Assembly: GCF_000359585.1 (NCBI RefSeq)
Contig: NZ_APMH01000004.1
Span: 1 to 64,000, forward strand
DNA from: Clostridium tyrobutyricum DSM 2637 = ATCC 25755 = JCM 11008
GTDB taxonomy: Bacteria > Bacillota > Clostridia > Clostridiales > Clostridiaceae
Reading direction: 5' to 3'
DNA: 64,000 bases
The position numbers were made by a program, and so were the translations under genes. The notes under the pieces were generated by a model. The model was not told the DNA's origin, did not search any database, and saw nothing but the letters and a program-made list of their open reading frames with translations. Below, in pieces: positions 18,408-27,357 of this stretch. Position 1 is the stretch's first letter. Each line of letters opens with the position of its first letter.

Positions 18408-19012
18408 ATTACAGTCTATATTTAGTAACAGATAGAAGATTTATAGGAGAAAAGCCTCTAAAAAAAGCCGTAGAAGAAGCTATAATTGGTGGAGTTACTT
18501 TAGTTCAAATCCGTGAAAAATTAGCTTCTACAAGAGAATTTTACAATGTAGCTCTAGAAGTAAAACAAGTCACAAGCCATTACAATGTGCCGATTATAAT
18601 AAATGACAGAATTGATATAGCTCAGGCTATAGACGCAGATGGTGTACACCTTGGTCAAAGTGATATGCCACTTTCCATTGCAAGAAAAATACTTGGCGAT
18701 AAAAAAATAATAGGTATATCTACAGGTAACATAGAAGAAGCATTAGAAGCAGAAAGTGGAGGTGCCGATTATATAGGTATCGGCACAATATTCAATACGG
18801 GAACCAAAAAAGATACAGATAATCCTCTAGGGGTGGATGGCCTTAAAAAAGTATATGGCAGCGTAAATATACCTGCAGTTGCCATAGGTGGAATTAATCA
18901 TGACAATTTTAAAGATATACTGTCTACAGGTGTAGATGGAATAGCAGTTGTTACTGCTATTCTCCGCAGTAAGAATATAACCTCTGCTGCAAAACAGCTA
19001 AAAATAAAATAA
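18398..19012 (+). CDS. thiE: thiamine-phosphate synthase
   Basis: The 204-residue TIM-barrel enzyme joins HMP-PP and thiazole phosphate to thiamine phosphate. Motifs: [72 protein letters not shown]. It overlaps the end of thiM and closes the operon before a terminator. With thiD and thiM this forms the salvage branch; thiC and thiG are absent here. Confidence 0.96.
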   Translation: MAVDYSLYLVTDRRFIGEKPLKKAVEEAIIGGVTLVQIREKLASTREFYNVALEVKQVTSHYNVPIIINDRIDIAQAIDADGVHLGQSDMPLSIARKILGDKKIIGISTGNIEEALEAESGGADYIGIGTIFNTGTKKDTDNPLGVDGLKKVYGSVNIPAVAIGGINHDNFKDILSTGVDGIAVVTAILRSKNITSAAKQLKIK

Positions 19013-19020
19013 TATGCTTC

Positions 19021-19061
19021 AAGTCAGTCTGAATGAATTTACATTTTATTTGGACTGACTT
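19021..19061 (+). terminator. thiDME terminator
   Basis: AAGTCAGTC and GACTGACTT pair around a 23-nt AT-rich loop, followed by TTTTAAT, 8 nt after thiE. Confidence 0.75.
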
Positions 19062-19153
19062 TTTTAATATGTTGATTTACAATTTTATCATGCTAAAGTA
19101 TAATATCATGTGGGAATATAAAAAATATTTATTTTATGGGAGGTTACTTTTTT

Positions 19154-19960
19154 ATGAAAAAAAAGATTATACTTTTAACTGCCCTGGTATTTTTGATGGG
19201 CACAATATTTACAGGATGTGGGCAATCCAAATCCGGAACAGATAATTCATGGAATGAAATAAAACAAAAAGGACAATTTGTAGTAGGTTTGGATGACAGT
19301 TTTCCACCTATGGGATTTAGGAATGACAGTGGGCAAATAATTGGATTTGATATAGATATGGCTAAGGAAGCCGCAAAGAGAATGGGGGTCAAAGTTGTAT
19401 TTAAACCAGTTCAATGGGATGGCATTATATTGAGTTTAAAGAACAAGGATATAGATCTTATATGGAATGGTCTTACAATTACAGACAAGAGAAAGCAGCA
19501 GATAGACTTCTCAAATGTATATCTTCAAAATAAACAGATAATAGTAACAACAAAGGATTCACCTATTAAAAGCAAAAAGGATTTGGCTTCAAAAGTAGTT
19601 GGACTTCAACTTGGCAGCAGCAGTGAAACCGCACTTAATTCAGATACTTCTACTAAAAATTCATTGAAAGAGATAAAAAAATATTCAAATAATACAGAAG
19701 CTCTACTTGATCTTAAAAATGGCCGTGTATCAGCCGTAATAGTAGATGAAGTTGTAGGAAGATACTATATTGCCAAAAAACCTGGTGTATACAAAGTATT
19801 AAATGATAATTTTGGAAAAGAGGACTATGGTATAGGTATAAGGAAAACCGACACAAGTTTCAAGAATAAATTAAATGAAACTTTAAATTCAATGAAAAAA
19901 GATGGAACTGAAGATAAAATATCCAAAAAATGGTTTGGAGAAGATATAATTCCCCATTAA
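19154..19960 (+). CDS. amino-acid ABC transporter binding lipoprotein
   Basis: A 268-residue family 3 solute-binding protein. Signal peptide with lipobox FTGC (Cys22), then the typical KGQFVVGLDDSFPPMGFRNDSGQIIGFDIDMAKEAAKR and WNGLTITDKRKQQIDFSN. It captures a polar amino acid or cystine and passes it to the permease. An ATG at 19136 lies in the RBS region; ATG at 19154 follows GGGAGGT at 9 nt. The permease follows after 39 nt. The exact substrate is not predictable. Confidence 0.9.
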   Translation: MKKKIILLTALVFLMGTIFTGCGQSKSGTDNSWNEIKQKGQFVVGLDDSFPPMGFRNDSGQIIGFDIDMAKEAAKRMGVKVVFKPVQWDGIILSLKNKDIDLIWNGLTITDKRKQQIDFSNVYLQNKQIIVTTKDSPIKSKKDLASKVVGLQLGSSSETALNSDTSTKNSLKEIKKYSNNTEALLDLKNGRVSAVIVDEVVGRYYIAKKPGVYKVLNDNFGKEDYGIGIRKTDTSFKNKLNETLNSMKKDGTEDKISKKWFGEDIIPH

Positions 19961-19999
19961 TTCAAAATATATTAGAACTCAAGTTAGGAGTTGATTCAT

Positions 20000-20638
20000 T
20001 TGCCTGATATTATGGATATTACAGGATTTATACTAAAGGGAAGTATAATATCCATAAAATTATTTTTAATTGTAATAGTTTTTTCAATACCTTTAGGTAT
20101 GATATGCGCACTAGGTAAAATGTCAAAAATAAAAATATTGAGATCAGTACTTGGGTTATATACCTGGGCATTTAGGGGAACTCCTCTTCTACTTCAATTA
20201 TTTTTTATATATTTTGGACTACCTGTCCTTAATATAAAATTGGATCCTCTGGTAGCAGCCTGTATAGCATTTATTATAAATTATACAGCATACCTTGCTG
20301 AACTTTTTAGATCAGGTATTAATTCTGTAGATATAGGCCAATATGAAGCCGCAAAAGCTCTTGGAATGAATTATCCTCAGATAATGAAAAGAATTATAAT
20401 TCCTCAAGCTGTCCCTGTTATACTTCCTTCGCTTTGCAACGAAAGTATAAATTTAATAAAAGATACTTCCCTGGTAGCTTCTATAGGTATTGGTGATCTT
20501 TTAAGAGCAGCAAAAGAAATTGTAACCAGTGACTTTACAGTCTACCCCTTTATAATAGCTGGAGTAATGTATTTAATAATAAGTTCCATATTAGTTTTTA
20601 TATTCAAACGACTGGAAGCCAGATTTTCTTTGGCCTGA
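20000..20638 (+). CDS. amino-acid ABC transporter permease
   Basis: A HisM/GlnP-type permease of about 212 residues with five membrane helices. The EAA loop QYEAAKALGMNYPQIMKRIIIPQA contacts the ATPase. WAFRGTPLLLQLFFIYFGLP is a typical N-terminal stretch. TTG at 20000 has TAGGAG at 9 nt; an in-frame TTG at 19991 abuts that RBS, so the later start is preferred. No ATPase gene follows: a terminator and a gene on the other strand come next. Confidence 0.88.
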   Translation: MPDIMDITGFILKGSIISIKLFLIVIVFSIPLGMICALGKMSKIKILRSVLGLYTWAFRGTPLLLQLFFIYFGLPVLNIKLDPLVAACIAFIINYTAYLAELFRSGINSVDIGQYEAAKALGMNYPQIMKRIIIPQAVPVILPSLCNESINLIKDTSLVASIGIGDLLRAAKEIVTSDFTVYPFIIAGVMYLIISSILVFIFKRLEARFSLA

Positions 20639-20648
20639 CATATTCTAA

Positions 20649-20686
20649 AGATAAATTCTATTATTTATTACTAATAGAATTTATCT
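20649..20686 (+). terminator. terminator after ABC permease
   Basis: A 15-bp stem AGATAAATTCTATTA / TAATAGAATTTATCT with an 8-nt loop is followed by TTTCTTTTTT on the plus strand. It overlaps the end of the small ORF on the other strand. Confidence 0.88.
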
Positions 20687-20780
20687 TTTCTTTTTTATTA
20701 CTCTTATGACTTGACTCATCAAAACATTCTTCAAGACATTCCTCTATTACTTCTTTGGTTATTATAAAATTATTTTCCAT
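20661..20780 (-). CDS. small acidic protein, 39 residues
   Basis: A short frame of 39 codons begins with ATG at 20780, preceded by a strong AAGGAGGAATAGCAA. It encodes an acidic helix (ITKEVIEECLEECFDESS) and a Lys-rich tail. Two Cys are four residues apart (C15, C19). The stop lies inside the terminator of the convergent permease gene. The perfect RBS argues for a real gene. Its family is not recognised; it resembles small cytoplasmic clostridial proteins only in size. Confidence 0.6.
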   Translation of the reverse strand: MENNFIITKEVIEECLEECFDESSHKSNKKEKINSISNK

Positions 20781-20926
20781 TTGCTATTCCTCCTTATAAT
20801 AATTGAGATAATTATTTTAATCATATTTAATATAAATATGCATTTTCATAAACAATTATTCCCTGAATTAAAAATTATTATATTTATATATATATTCAGC
20901 AAGAAAGCAAATGTGAACGTTTTTAA

Positions 20927-22153
20927 CTACATTTTTGATATTAATTCTACTATGTTTATTATAACTTCAACTGCCTTTTCCATAGCAAATACAGGAATAT
21001 ACTCATATCTTCCGTGAAAATTATGTCCTCCTGTAAATATGTTTGGTGTTGGAAGCCCCATAAATGAAAGTCTTGCTCCATCTGTCCCTCCTCTTATCGG
21101 AACAATTTCAGGTTCAACAGATGACTGCTTTATTGCTTCATATGCAATATCTACTACGTATTTAACGTGCTCTATCTTTTCCTTCATATTTCTATACTGG
21201 TCCTTTACATCAATACTTACAACTCCACTGCCATACTTTTTATTAAGTAGTTTCATACTATCCAGCATGAATTTTTTTCTTTTTTCAAAATTATCACTGT
21301 CAAAATCTCTTATTATATAATAAAGTTCAGTTTCCTCTACTCCACCATTTATGGAAATAAGATGGTAAAATCCTTCATGTCCTTCTGTTGCTTCAGGTAC
21401 CTCATTCTTAGGAAGCATTCCAATAAGTTCTGCAGCTATAAGCATGGAATTTATCATTTTATTCTTTGCATATCCTGGATGCACATTTCTTCCTTTAATT
21501 TTAACTTTAGCTGAGGCTGCATTAAAATTTTCAAATTCAAGCTCCCCGATTTGTCCTCCATCTATTGTATATGCAAATTCAGCATTGAACTTTTTCACAT
21601 CAAAATAATCAGGACCTTTTCCAACCTCTTCATCAGGTGTAAAACCTATTTTAATATCCCCATGTTTTATTTCAGGATGATTTACAAGGTATTCTACAGC
21701 TGTCATTATTTCAGCTACTCCAGCTTTATCATCAGCTCCAAGAAGTGTATTCCCATCTGTAGTTATAATTGTTTCTCCTATATAATTCTTTATTTCTGGA
21801 AAATCCTTTGTGCTGAGAACTATATTTTTATCACTATTCAATACAATATCTGATCCATCATAATTTGTAACTATATTCGGTTTAACATTTTCACCTGAAA
21901 TTTCAGGACTTGTATCCATATGAGATATAAATCCAACTGCAGGTACTTTTTTATTAGTATTTCCAGCTAAAAATGCCATAACATATCCATTTTCATCTAA
22001 ATTGGCATTTTCAATACCTATTTGTTTTAATTCTTGTACAAGTTTTTTTCCTAAATTCAGCTGTTTTTTAGTTGTTGGAACAGTATTTGACTCCTCACTG
22101 GACCTGGTATCAACAACAATATATCTTAAAAATTTATCTGTTACACTTTCCAT
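20927..22153 (-). CDS. pepT: peptidase T
   Basis: The 408-residue M20 metallopeptidase removes N-terminal residues from tripeptides. Zinc-site motifs: VGFISHMDTSPE (first His/Asp), LGADDKAGVAEIMTA (bridging Asp), GFTPDEEVGKGPDYFD (catalytic and metal Glu), and NIFTGGHNFHGRYEYIP at the end. Length is standard. The start has a GGGGAGG RBS. Located 30 nt downstream of addA and probably co-transcribed with it. Confidence 0.96.
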   Translation of the reverse strand: MESVTDKFLRYIVVDTRSSEESNTVPTTKKQLNLGKKLVQELKQIGIENANLDENGYVMAFLAGNTNKKVPAVGFISHMDTSPEISGENVKPNIVTNYDGSDIVLNSDKNIVLSTKDFPEIKNYIGETIITTDGNTLLGADDKAGVAEIMTAVEYLVNHPEIKHGDIKIGFTPDEEVGKGPDYFDVKKFNAEFAYTIDGGQIGELEFENFNAASAKVKIKGRNVHPGYAKNKMINSMLIAAELIGMLPKNEVPEATEGHEGFYHLISINGGVEETELYYIIRDFDSDNFEKRKKFMLDSMKLLNKKYGSGVVSIDVKDQYRNMKEKIEHVKYVVDIAYEAIKQSSVEPEIVPIRGGTDGARLSFMGLPTPNIFTGGHNFHGRYEYIPVFAMEKAVEVIINIVELISKM

Positions 22154-22183
22154 GAGATTTCCTCCCCAAATTAAAAATATGTA

Positions 22184-25100
22184 CTATACTTCAATAATAT
22201 CACCTTTGTGAAATGAATAAATGTATCTTTCTTTCACATTTATACCGGTCATATTTTCAAGTGCTTTCGAGTAATAGTAAATCTGTATCTTATATTTATC
22301 TTTGAGTTCTTCAGTTCTTTCAACATAATCAGTTTTATAATCTATAAGCACCAATCCATCATCTTCTTCAAAATAGCAATCTATTATTCCCTGGATAAGT
22401 ATCTTTTCATCTTTATATAGATCCTTTGGCAAATCCTTATATATATCAGAACTGCTTTCCTGTATATAAAATGGTACTTCCCTATATACCTTCTTTGAAC
22501 TTTTCATTCTAATCCCAAGATTTGAATTGAAAAATTTCAATATTTTATAAGATGAAATAGCCTTTTTTTCATCATCTGTAATAAATTGTCCAAGTACAAG
22601 ATTTTCTATTTGAGTATCTATATTCGATTTGGAATCTGTATTATTTATATCAATATGCTGCATTGCAAGATGCATCAAAGTACCTCTTTGAGCTCCTGAC
22701 AATTCTGTATTTTCTTTAATGAAATTAGGCTTTTTAAGATTCACATCCTCAACCAGATGTGAACTATCTTCCATATCAATCAATGCAAATCTTCTCTTTA
22801 ATTCAGATACTGAAAATTTGGCAGGTATTTTTGATGCCTCTTCATATTTATATTTCCAATTTAGCCTTCTATTTATTTCTTGAAAATATTCATCTTCATA
22901 TTTATCCAGAAATCTATTTTTAATATGTTCTATTATGTCTATTTCAGTATCTACTTGAGAGTTTTCTGAGAAATCTTCTCTTGAATAGATATTGATTTTC
23001 CAGTTTGAAATATGTTCTATAGGCAAAAATTTACAATTTTTATGATTTGCAATTTTTCTTATAATTTTTCCATCTTTATGCCTTACAATTGCCATTCCTA
23101 TCCATTCAAGATAATTTTTTGCATTTTGTAAAGCATATTCAGGGACTTTATTTTCCTCTACAAGAGAGTCATCACACCATTTTTCAAATGTATCTTCTAC
23201 GTTATTTATCATTCCAGTTATAATTAATTTTTCCTTTGCCCTTGTAAATGCTACGTATAATATTCTCATTTCTTCAGACAAAGTCTCATTTTTAAGTTTA
23301 CTTCTAAGTATATGTTTTATAATAGTGGGATAATGTATCCGTCTTTCAATATCCACATACTCAGGGCCAAGTCCCAATTCTTCGTTAAAAATTATAGGAT
23401 TGTTGGCATCCATAAAGTTAAAATTTTTACCTGCACCTGCAAGTATTACCACTGGAAACTCAAGTCCCTTACTCTTGTGTATGCTCATTATTCTAACTAC
23501 ATTTTCATTTTCACCTAATATTTTTGCACTTCCCATATCTCCACTGCTATTCCTCAACTTATTTACAAAATTTATGAAGTTGAATAGTCCTTTATAACTG
23601 CTTTTTTCGTATTGTTCTGCTTTTTCAAAAAGCATTCTCAAATTTGCCTGTCTCTGAGTTCCTCCAGTCATGGCACCCACAAATCCATAATAGCCAGTAT
23701 CACTATACAAATACCACAAAAATTCATCTATGGGCATATATACTATTTTTTTTCTCCATTTATCCATACGATCCAAAAAGCTGCTGATTTTTTCTTTTAA
23801 ATCTTCTGTTACATCTTCCTCGTTACAGCAAATATTTAATGCTTCGTAAAAAGATACATCTTTATTTACAATCCTTATGTCAATCAATTCTTCTGGTGAA
23901 AAAGATGCTATTGGTGAGCGCAGTACGGATATAAGCGGTATATCCTGTATTGGATTATCTATTATTTGCAGAAGACTCATAATAGTCTTTATTTCTATAG
24001 TTTCAAAATAGCCTGTAGATGTATCTGCAAAAACTGGTATGTTTGCATTGTTCAACTCTTCCATAATAGTTTGAGCCCAATTCTTAGTAGCTCTCATCAA
24101 TATTACTATGTCTTTATACATTAAATTTCTATATGATCTTATATCTTTATCATAAACCTTAAAATATTGATTATCTTCAGGATTTACAATGTCTTTTATT
24201 TTTTTGGCTATTAATCTTCCTTCTACCTGAATATTACTTAAATCTTCCTGTTCATCTTCACTCCTGACTTTATCTATTAGATTAACTTCTATAGCCTCTC
24301 CACTAAAAGTACTATCAGTTGTATCCGGATAAGTTGCTGCACTTTCAAGTTGTTCTCCTTCTACATAATCAAGTTCTCCTATTTTTTTACGCATTATCTG
24401 GCTGAATAAATAATTTACGCCGTCTATTATTTCATGTCTGCTCCTGAAATTTTTAAATAATTTTATTTTCCTATTTTTAGAATTTTCTTCTTCAGAATAG
24501 TTCCTATATTTTTCAAGAAACAATTCCGGTTTTGCCTGTCTGAATCTATATATGCTCTGCTTTACATCTCCTACCATAAACAGATTGGAAGTTTCATCAT
24601 CTCTATTTATCATATTTATTATTACTTCTTGAACCCCATTGCTATCTTGATACTCATCTACAAGTATTTCTGCAAAATACTTTCTATAATAAAGAGCTGT
24701 ATCTGAGGGAATTATATCTCCACTTTTATCCTTACGGGTTAGTATATTTAAACAAAAATGCTCTATATCACTAAAGTCAAGTATATTCCTTTCTCTTTTT
24801 TTATCAGCATATTTATTAGCAAAATCCATTACAAGATCAGTAAGACATTTCATAACAGGATACATATCCCTTATACTTTTGTCTACATCATCTCCATAGT
24901 TTAATATATTTTCCATTATATGTTTTAACCTTTTCTTTACATTATCTCTCGTCTTAGTTACTCTTATCTTTATATCTTCATCATAGCTTCCACTTTTTAA
25001 TCTTGGAAGCCTTTGAAATTTAAGTTCTTGAACATAATTATCAATCTCATTCCAGGATTTTAACTTTAACAAATATTCAAATTCACCGACTTCATTTTTA

Positions 25101-25849
25101 AAAATAGGCTCATATCCCTCAAAACCAGGATTTTCAAATATCAACTCAAGTGCTCTTTTAAGTCTATCTCTAAGACTCTTTATTTCAACTTTTAGATCTG
25201 ATATTATTATTTGTGCCCAAAGGGATGTTTCAAATTCAAAATCATCAGATAAATTAAATTGCTCTGATGCCTTATTGAGCCACTTTTCAGGCCACGGGAC
25301 ACTTTGAACGAATTCATAGAGTGATATTACAATATCCTGAACTTTAGTATCATTTTTATCACCATAAGAATCTATCAGATTTAAAAAACTACTATCATTT
25401 GAATCATATTTTTCTTCAAATAGTTCAAATACAGCATCTCTTTTTAAGAGTATACTCTCCTCATTGTCCGAGACTCTAAAATTTGGATCCAAATCTACCA
25501 ATTGAAAATTATTCTTGATTATTTTGAGACAAAAAGAATGCATAGTCATTATATTGGATTGATTTAACAGTGTTAGCTGTCTTTGAAGTCTTCTCGATTC
25601 AAAATTATCTTCCAATAATTTTTGGAGTTCATCTCCAATCCTCTCCTTCATTTCAGCTGCAGCTGCATTTGTATATGTAACTACAAGTAATTTATCTATG
25701 TCAATATCCAAATCTGGATCTGTTATCTTTCGAATTATTCTCTCTACAAGAACAGCAGTTTTTCCTGCACCAGCTCCTGCAGCCACCAATACATTTGATC
25801 TTTCTGTAAATATAGCTTTTCTTTGTTCATCTGTCCAATTTGCAACCAT
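22184..25849 (-). CDS. addA: AddAB helicase-nuclease subunit A
   Basis: The 1221-residue AddA is an ATP-dependent 3'-5' helicase and nuclease for double-strand-break repair. Walker A VLVAAGAGAGKTAVLVERI (about 20-38), helicase motif ILVDEYQDSN, VGDVKQSIYRFRQAKPE, late motif VVRIMSIHKSKGLEFPVV and YVAFTRAKEKL are intact. The C-terminal RecB-type nuclease has GTLMHLAMQHI and GIIDCYFEEDDGLVLIDYKTD. ATG at 25849 (AGGTG at 6 nt) is chosen over GTG at 25858. AddB, normally just upstream, is not in the window. Confidence 0.95.
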   Translation of the reverse strand: MVANWTDEQRKAIFTERSNVLVAAGAGAGKTAVLVERIIRKITDPDLDIDIDKLLVVTYTNAAAAEMKERIGDELQKLLEDNFESRRLQRQLTLLNQSNIMTMHSFCLKIIKNNFQLVDLDPNFRVSDNEESILLKRDAVFELFEEKYDSNDSSFLNLIDSYGDKNDTKVQDIVISLYEFVQSVPWPEKWLNKASEQFNLSDDFEFETSLWAQIIISDLKVEIKSLRDRLKRALELIFENPGFEGYEPIFKNEVGEFEYLLKLKSWNEIDNYVQELKFQRLPRLKSGSYDEDIKIRVTKTRDNVKKRLKHIMENILNYGDDVDKSIRDMYPVMKCLTDLVMDFANKYADKKRERNILDFSDIEHFCLNILTRKDKSGDIIPSDTALYYRKYFAEILVDEYQDSNGVQEVIINMINRDDETSNLFMVGDVKQSIYRFRQAKPELFLEKYRNYSEEENSKNRKIKLFKNFRSRHEIIDGVNYLFSQIMRKKIGELDYVEGEQLESAATYPDTTDSTFSGEAIEVNLIDKVRSEDEQEDLSNIQVEGRLIAKKIKDIVNPEDNQYFKVYDKDIRSYRNLMYKDIVILMRATKNWAQTIMEELNNANIPVFADTSTGYFETIEIKTIMSLLQIIDNPIQDIPLISVLRSPIASFSPEELIDIRIVNKDVSFYEALNICCNEEDVTEDLKEKISSFLDRMDKWRKKIVYMPIDEFLWYLYSDTGYYGFVGAMTGGTQRQANLRMLFEKAEQYEKSSYKGLFNFINFVNKLRNSSGDMGSAKILGENENVVRIMSIHKSKGLEFPVVILAGAGKNFNFMDANNPIIFNEELGLGPEYVDIERRIHYPTIIKHILRSKLKNETLSEEMRILYVAFTRAKEKLIITGMINNVEDTFEKWCDDSLVEENKVPEYALQNAKNYLEWIGMAIVRHKDGKIIRKIANHKNCKFLPIEHISNWKINIYSREDFSENSQVDTEIDIIEHIKNRFLDKYEDEYFQEINRRLNWKYKYEEASKIPAKFSVSELKRRFALIDMEDSSHLVEDVNLKKPNFIKENTELSGAQRGTLMHLAMQHIDINNTDSKSNIDTQIENLVLGQFITDDEKKAISSYKILKFFNSNLGIRMKSSKKVYREVPFYIQESSSDIYKDLPKDLYKDEKILIQGIIDCYFEEDDGLVLIDYKTDYVERTEELKDKYKIQIYYYSKALENMTGINVKERYIYSFHKGDIIEV

Positions 25850-25867
25850 AGTTATCACCTAATTCTT

Positions 25868-26929
25868 TTAGTAAATTACATTATCTTTTCCAGAATCTTT
25901 CGCTCTATATAGATTCATATCCGCTTTTCTTATCAACTCTTCTACATTTCCATTACCGGCTTTGCACATACTTATGCCTATGGAAACGGTTATATATGAC
26001 TTGATGTTTCTATAATTAATTGGTGAAGTTTTTATCTTGTCTTTTATTTTACACATTCTTGTATAAACATCATATATGGACTTTATATCGTACATATACA
26101 CTATAATTTCTTCTCCACCATATCTTGATACAATATCTTCTCTTCTCAAACTATTTTTAATTATATTGCTTACCTGTCTTAAAACCCTATCACCATATTG
26201 ATGCCCATAAGTATCATTGCATTTTTTGAAATCATCTATGTCTATCATAACAATGGCAAATCCAGCACCACAATCCTTTATTTTCTCATATATAACTGAA
26301 AAAAAGTAACTTCTATTAAAAAGCCCAGTTAGAAAATCTCTTTGTGAATTTTCTTTTATCTTGTTATAAAGCCTGTTATTTTCTATACACATAGCAATTT
26401 GATTACTTATTGCAGTTAAAAGCTTTATGTGTTCATCACTTAAATATTTATATATTTTATGTTCAACTACAATAACACCTAGAAGATTTTCCTTTAAATA
26501 TATAGGCATGAGTATGGCAGAATGTATGGATATATTATCATTTCCCTTATATATATTATCAGGTGAATTTATCAATGAAGTACTTAATTCATTCCTGCTT
26601 CCATTATTAAATTCATATATACTATTATGATGAAGGATGTTTTTTAGATTTGATACTTTTAATTTTAACTTTCTATTTTCAATTAAATATACACTTGAAT
26701 ATGTTACTCCTAAAATTCCAATCATTATGTCATTAATGGTAGATGCTATTTCGCCATTCCTAAGATATTTATTTATATATTGACTTATCTCTACTATTAA
26801 AGATAGCATATCTAATTTTTTATCTTGTGTAATAATTTTTTTATTCTGCTGTTGCATAGTATATTCGGCCATTTTTTGATAGCCTTCATATTCTTTTTTT
26901 AATCTATTATACTGTTCCAACAATGACAT
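25868..26929 (-). CDS. GAF-GGDEF diguanylate cyclase
   Basis: A 353-residue cytoplasmic protein: coiled coil (1-35), GAF domain (about 45-185, YSSVYLIENRKLKLKVSNL and LLGVIVVEHKIYKYLSDEHIKLLTAISNQIAMCIEN), then a GGDEF domain from about 195 (DFLTGLFNRSYF, MIDIDDFKKCNDTYGHQYGD, RYGGEEIIVY). The active site is GGEE and the inhibitory I-site RRED stands five residues before it, so it should make cyclic di-GMP with product inhibition. It occupies the place where addB usually lies. ATG is preceded by AGGAGAGAA. Confidence 0.92.
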   Translation of the reverse strand: MSLLEQYNRLKKEYEGYQKMAEYTMQQQNKKIITQDKKLDMLSLIVEISQYINKYLRNGEIASTINDIMIGILGVTYSSVYLIENRKLKLKVSNLKNILHHNSIYEFNNGSRNELSTSLINSPDNIYKGNDNISIHSAILMPIYLKENLLGVIVVEHKIYKYLSDEHIKLLTAISNQIAMCIENNRLYNKIKENSQRDFLTGLFNRSYFFSVIYEKIKDCGAGFAIVMIDIDDFKKCNDTYGHQYGDRVLRQVSNIIKNSLRREDIVSRYGGEEIIVYMYDIKSIYDVYTRMCKIKDKIKTSPINYRNIKSYITVSIGISMCKAGNGNVEELIRKADMNLYRAKDSGKDNVIY

Positions 26930-27053
26930 TAATTTCTCTCCTAATAAAAAGAACTACTTCACATTTAGATTTATAAATATAGAATACCATAAGTATATTA
27001 TATTTTCTACAATCACATGGTAAAAATATACAATAAAGTATTGTAAACTAAAG

Positions 27054-27300
27054 TCAAAACCTATTATTTAACTCCTCTGAAAAATAGTTTAACTCACCTG
27101 AAAGTTTATTTATTGTATCCATGTTTTATTTTACTGCAGATGTAGATGCAGTTATTTTCTCAGAAGATGCAGATATTTCTTAAGTTACTGAAATTACAGA
27201 ACCCATTGAGGATGTAAACTTATCTTTAAATTCATATACATTATTTATATTATCCATATTTTCATTAGTTGTTACAGGATCTTTTCTATAAAATCAACAA
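27054..27300 (-). pseudogene. decayed C-terminus of a chemotaxis receptor
   Basis: On the minus strand one frame reads NMDNINNVYEFKDKFTSSM, then SVISVT-stop-EISASSEKITAS, then stop-NMDTINKLSGELNYFSEELNNRF and a final stop. This is the C-terminal end of a clostridial methyl-accepting chemotaxis protein. It contains two in-frame stops, and VVDFIEK in another frame just upstream suggests a frameshift or deletion. No RBS or start is present. It is a relic, not a gene. Confidence 0.7.
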
Positions 27301-27322
27301 CTTTATTTGTGAGATTAAGTAA

Positions 27323-27352
27323 ATTCACCTCTAAAAATAGATAGAGGTGAAT
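27323..27352 (-). terminator. hairpin after thrC
   Basis: A perfect 10-bp stem ATTCACCTCT / AGAGGTGAAT with a 10-nt loop lies 6 nt beyond the thrC stop. The T-run on the minus strand is short and mixed. Confidence 0.6.
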
Positions 27353-27357
27353 AAGAT

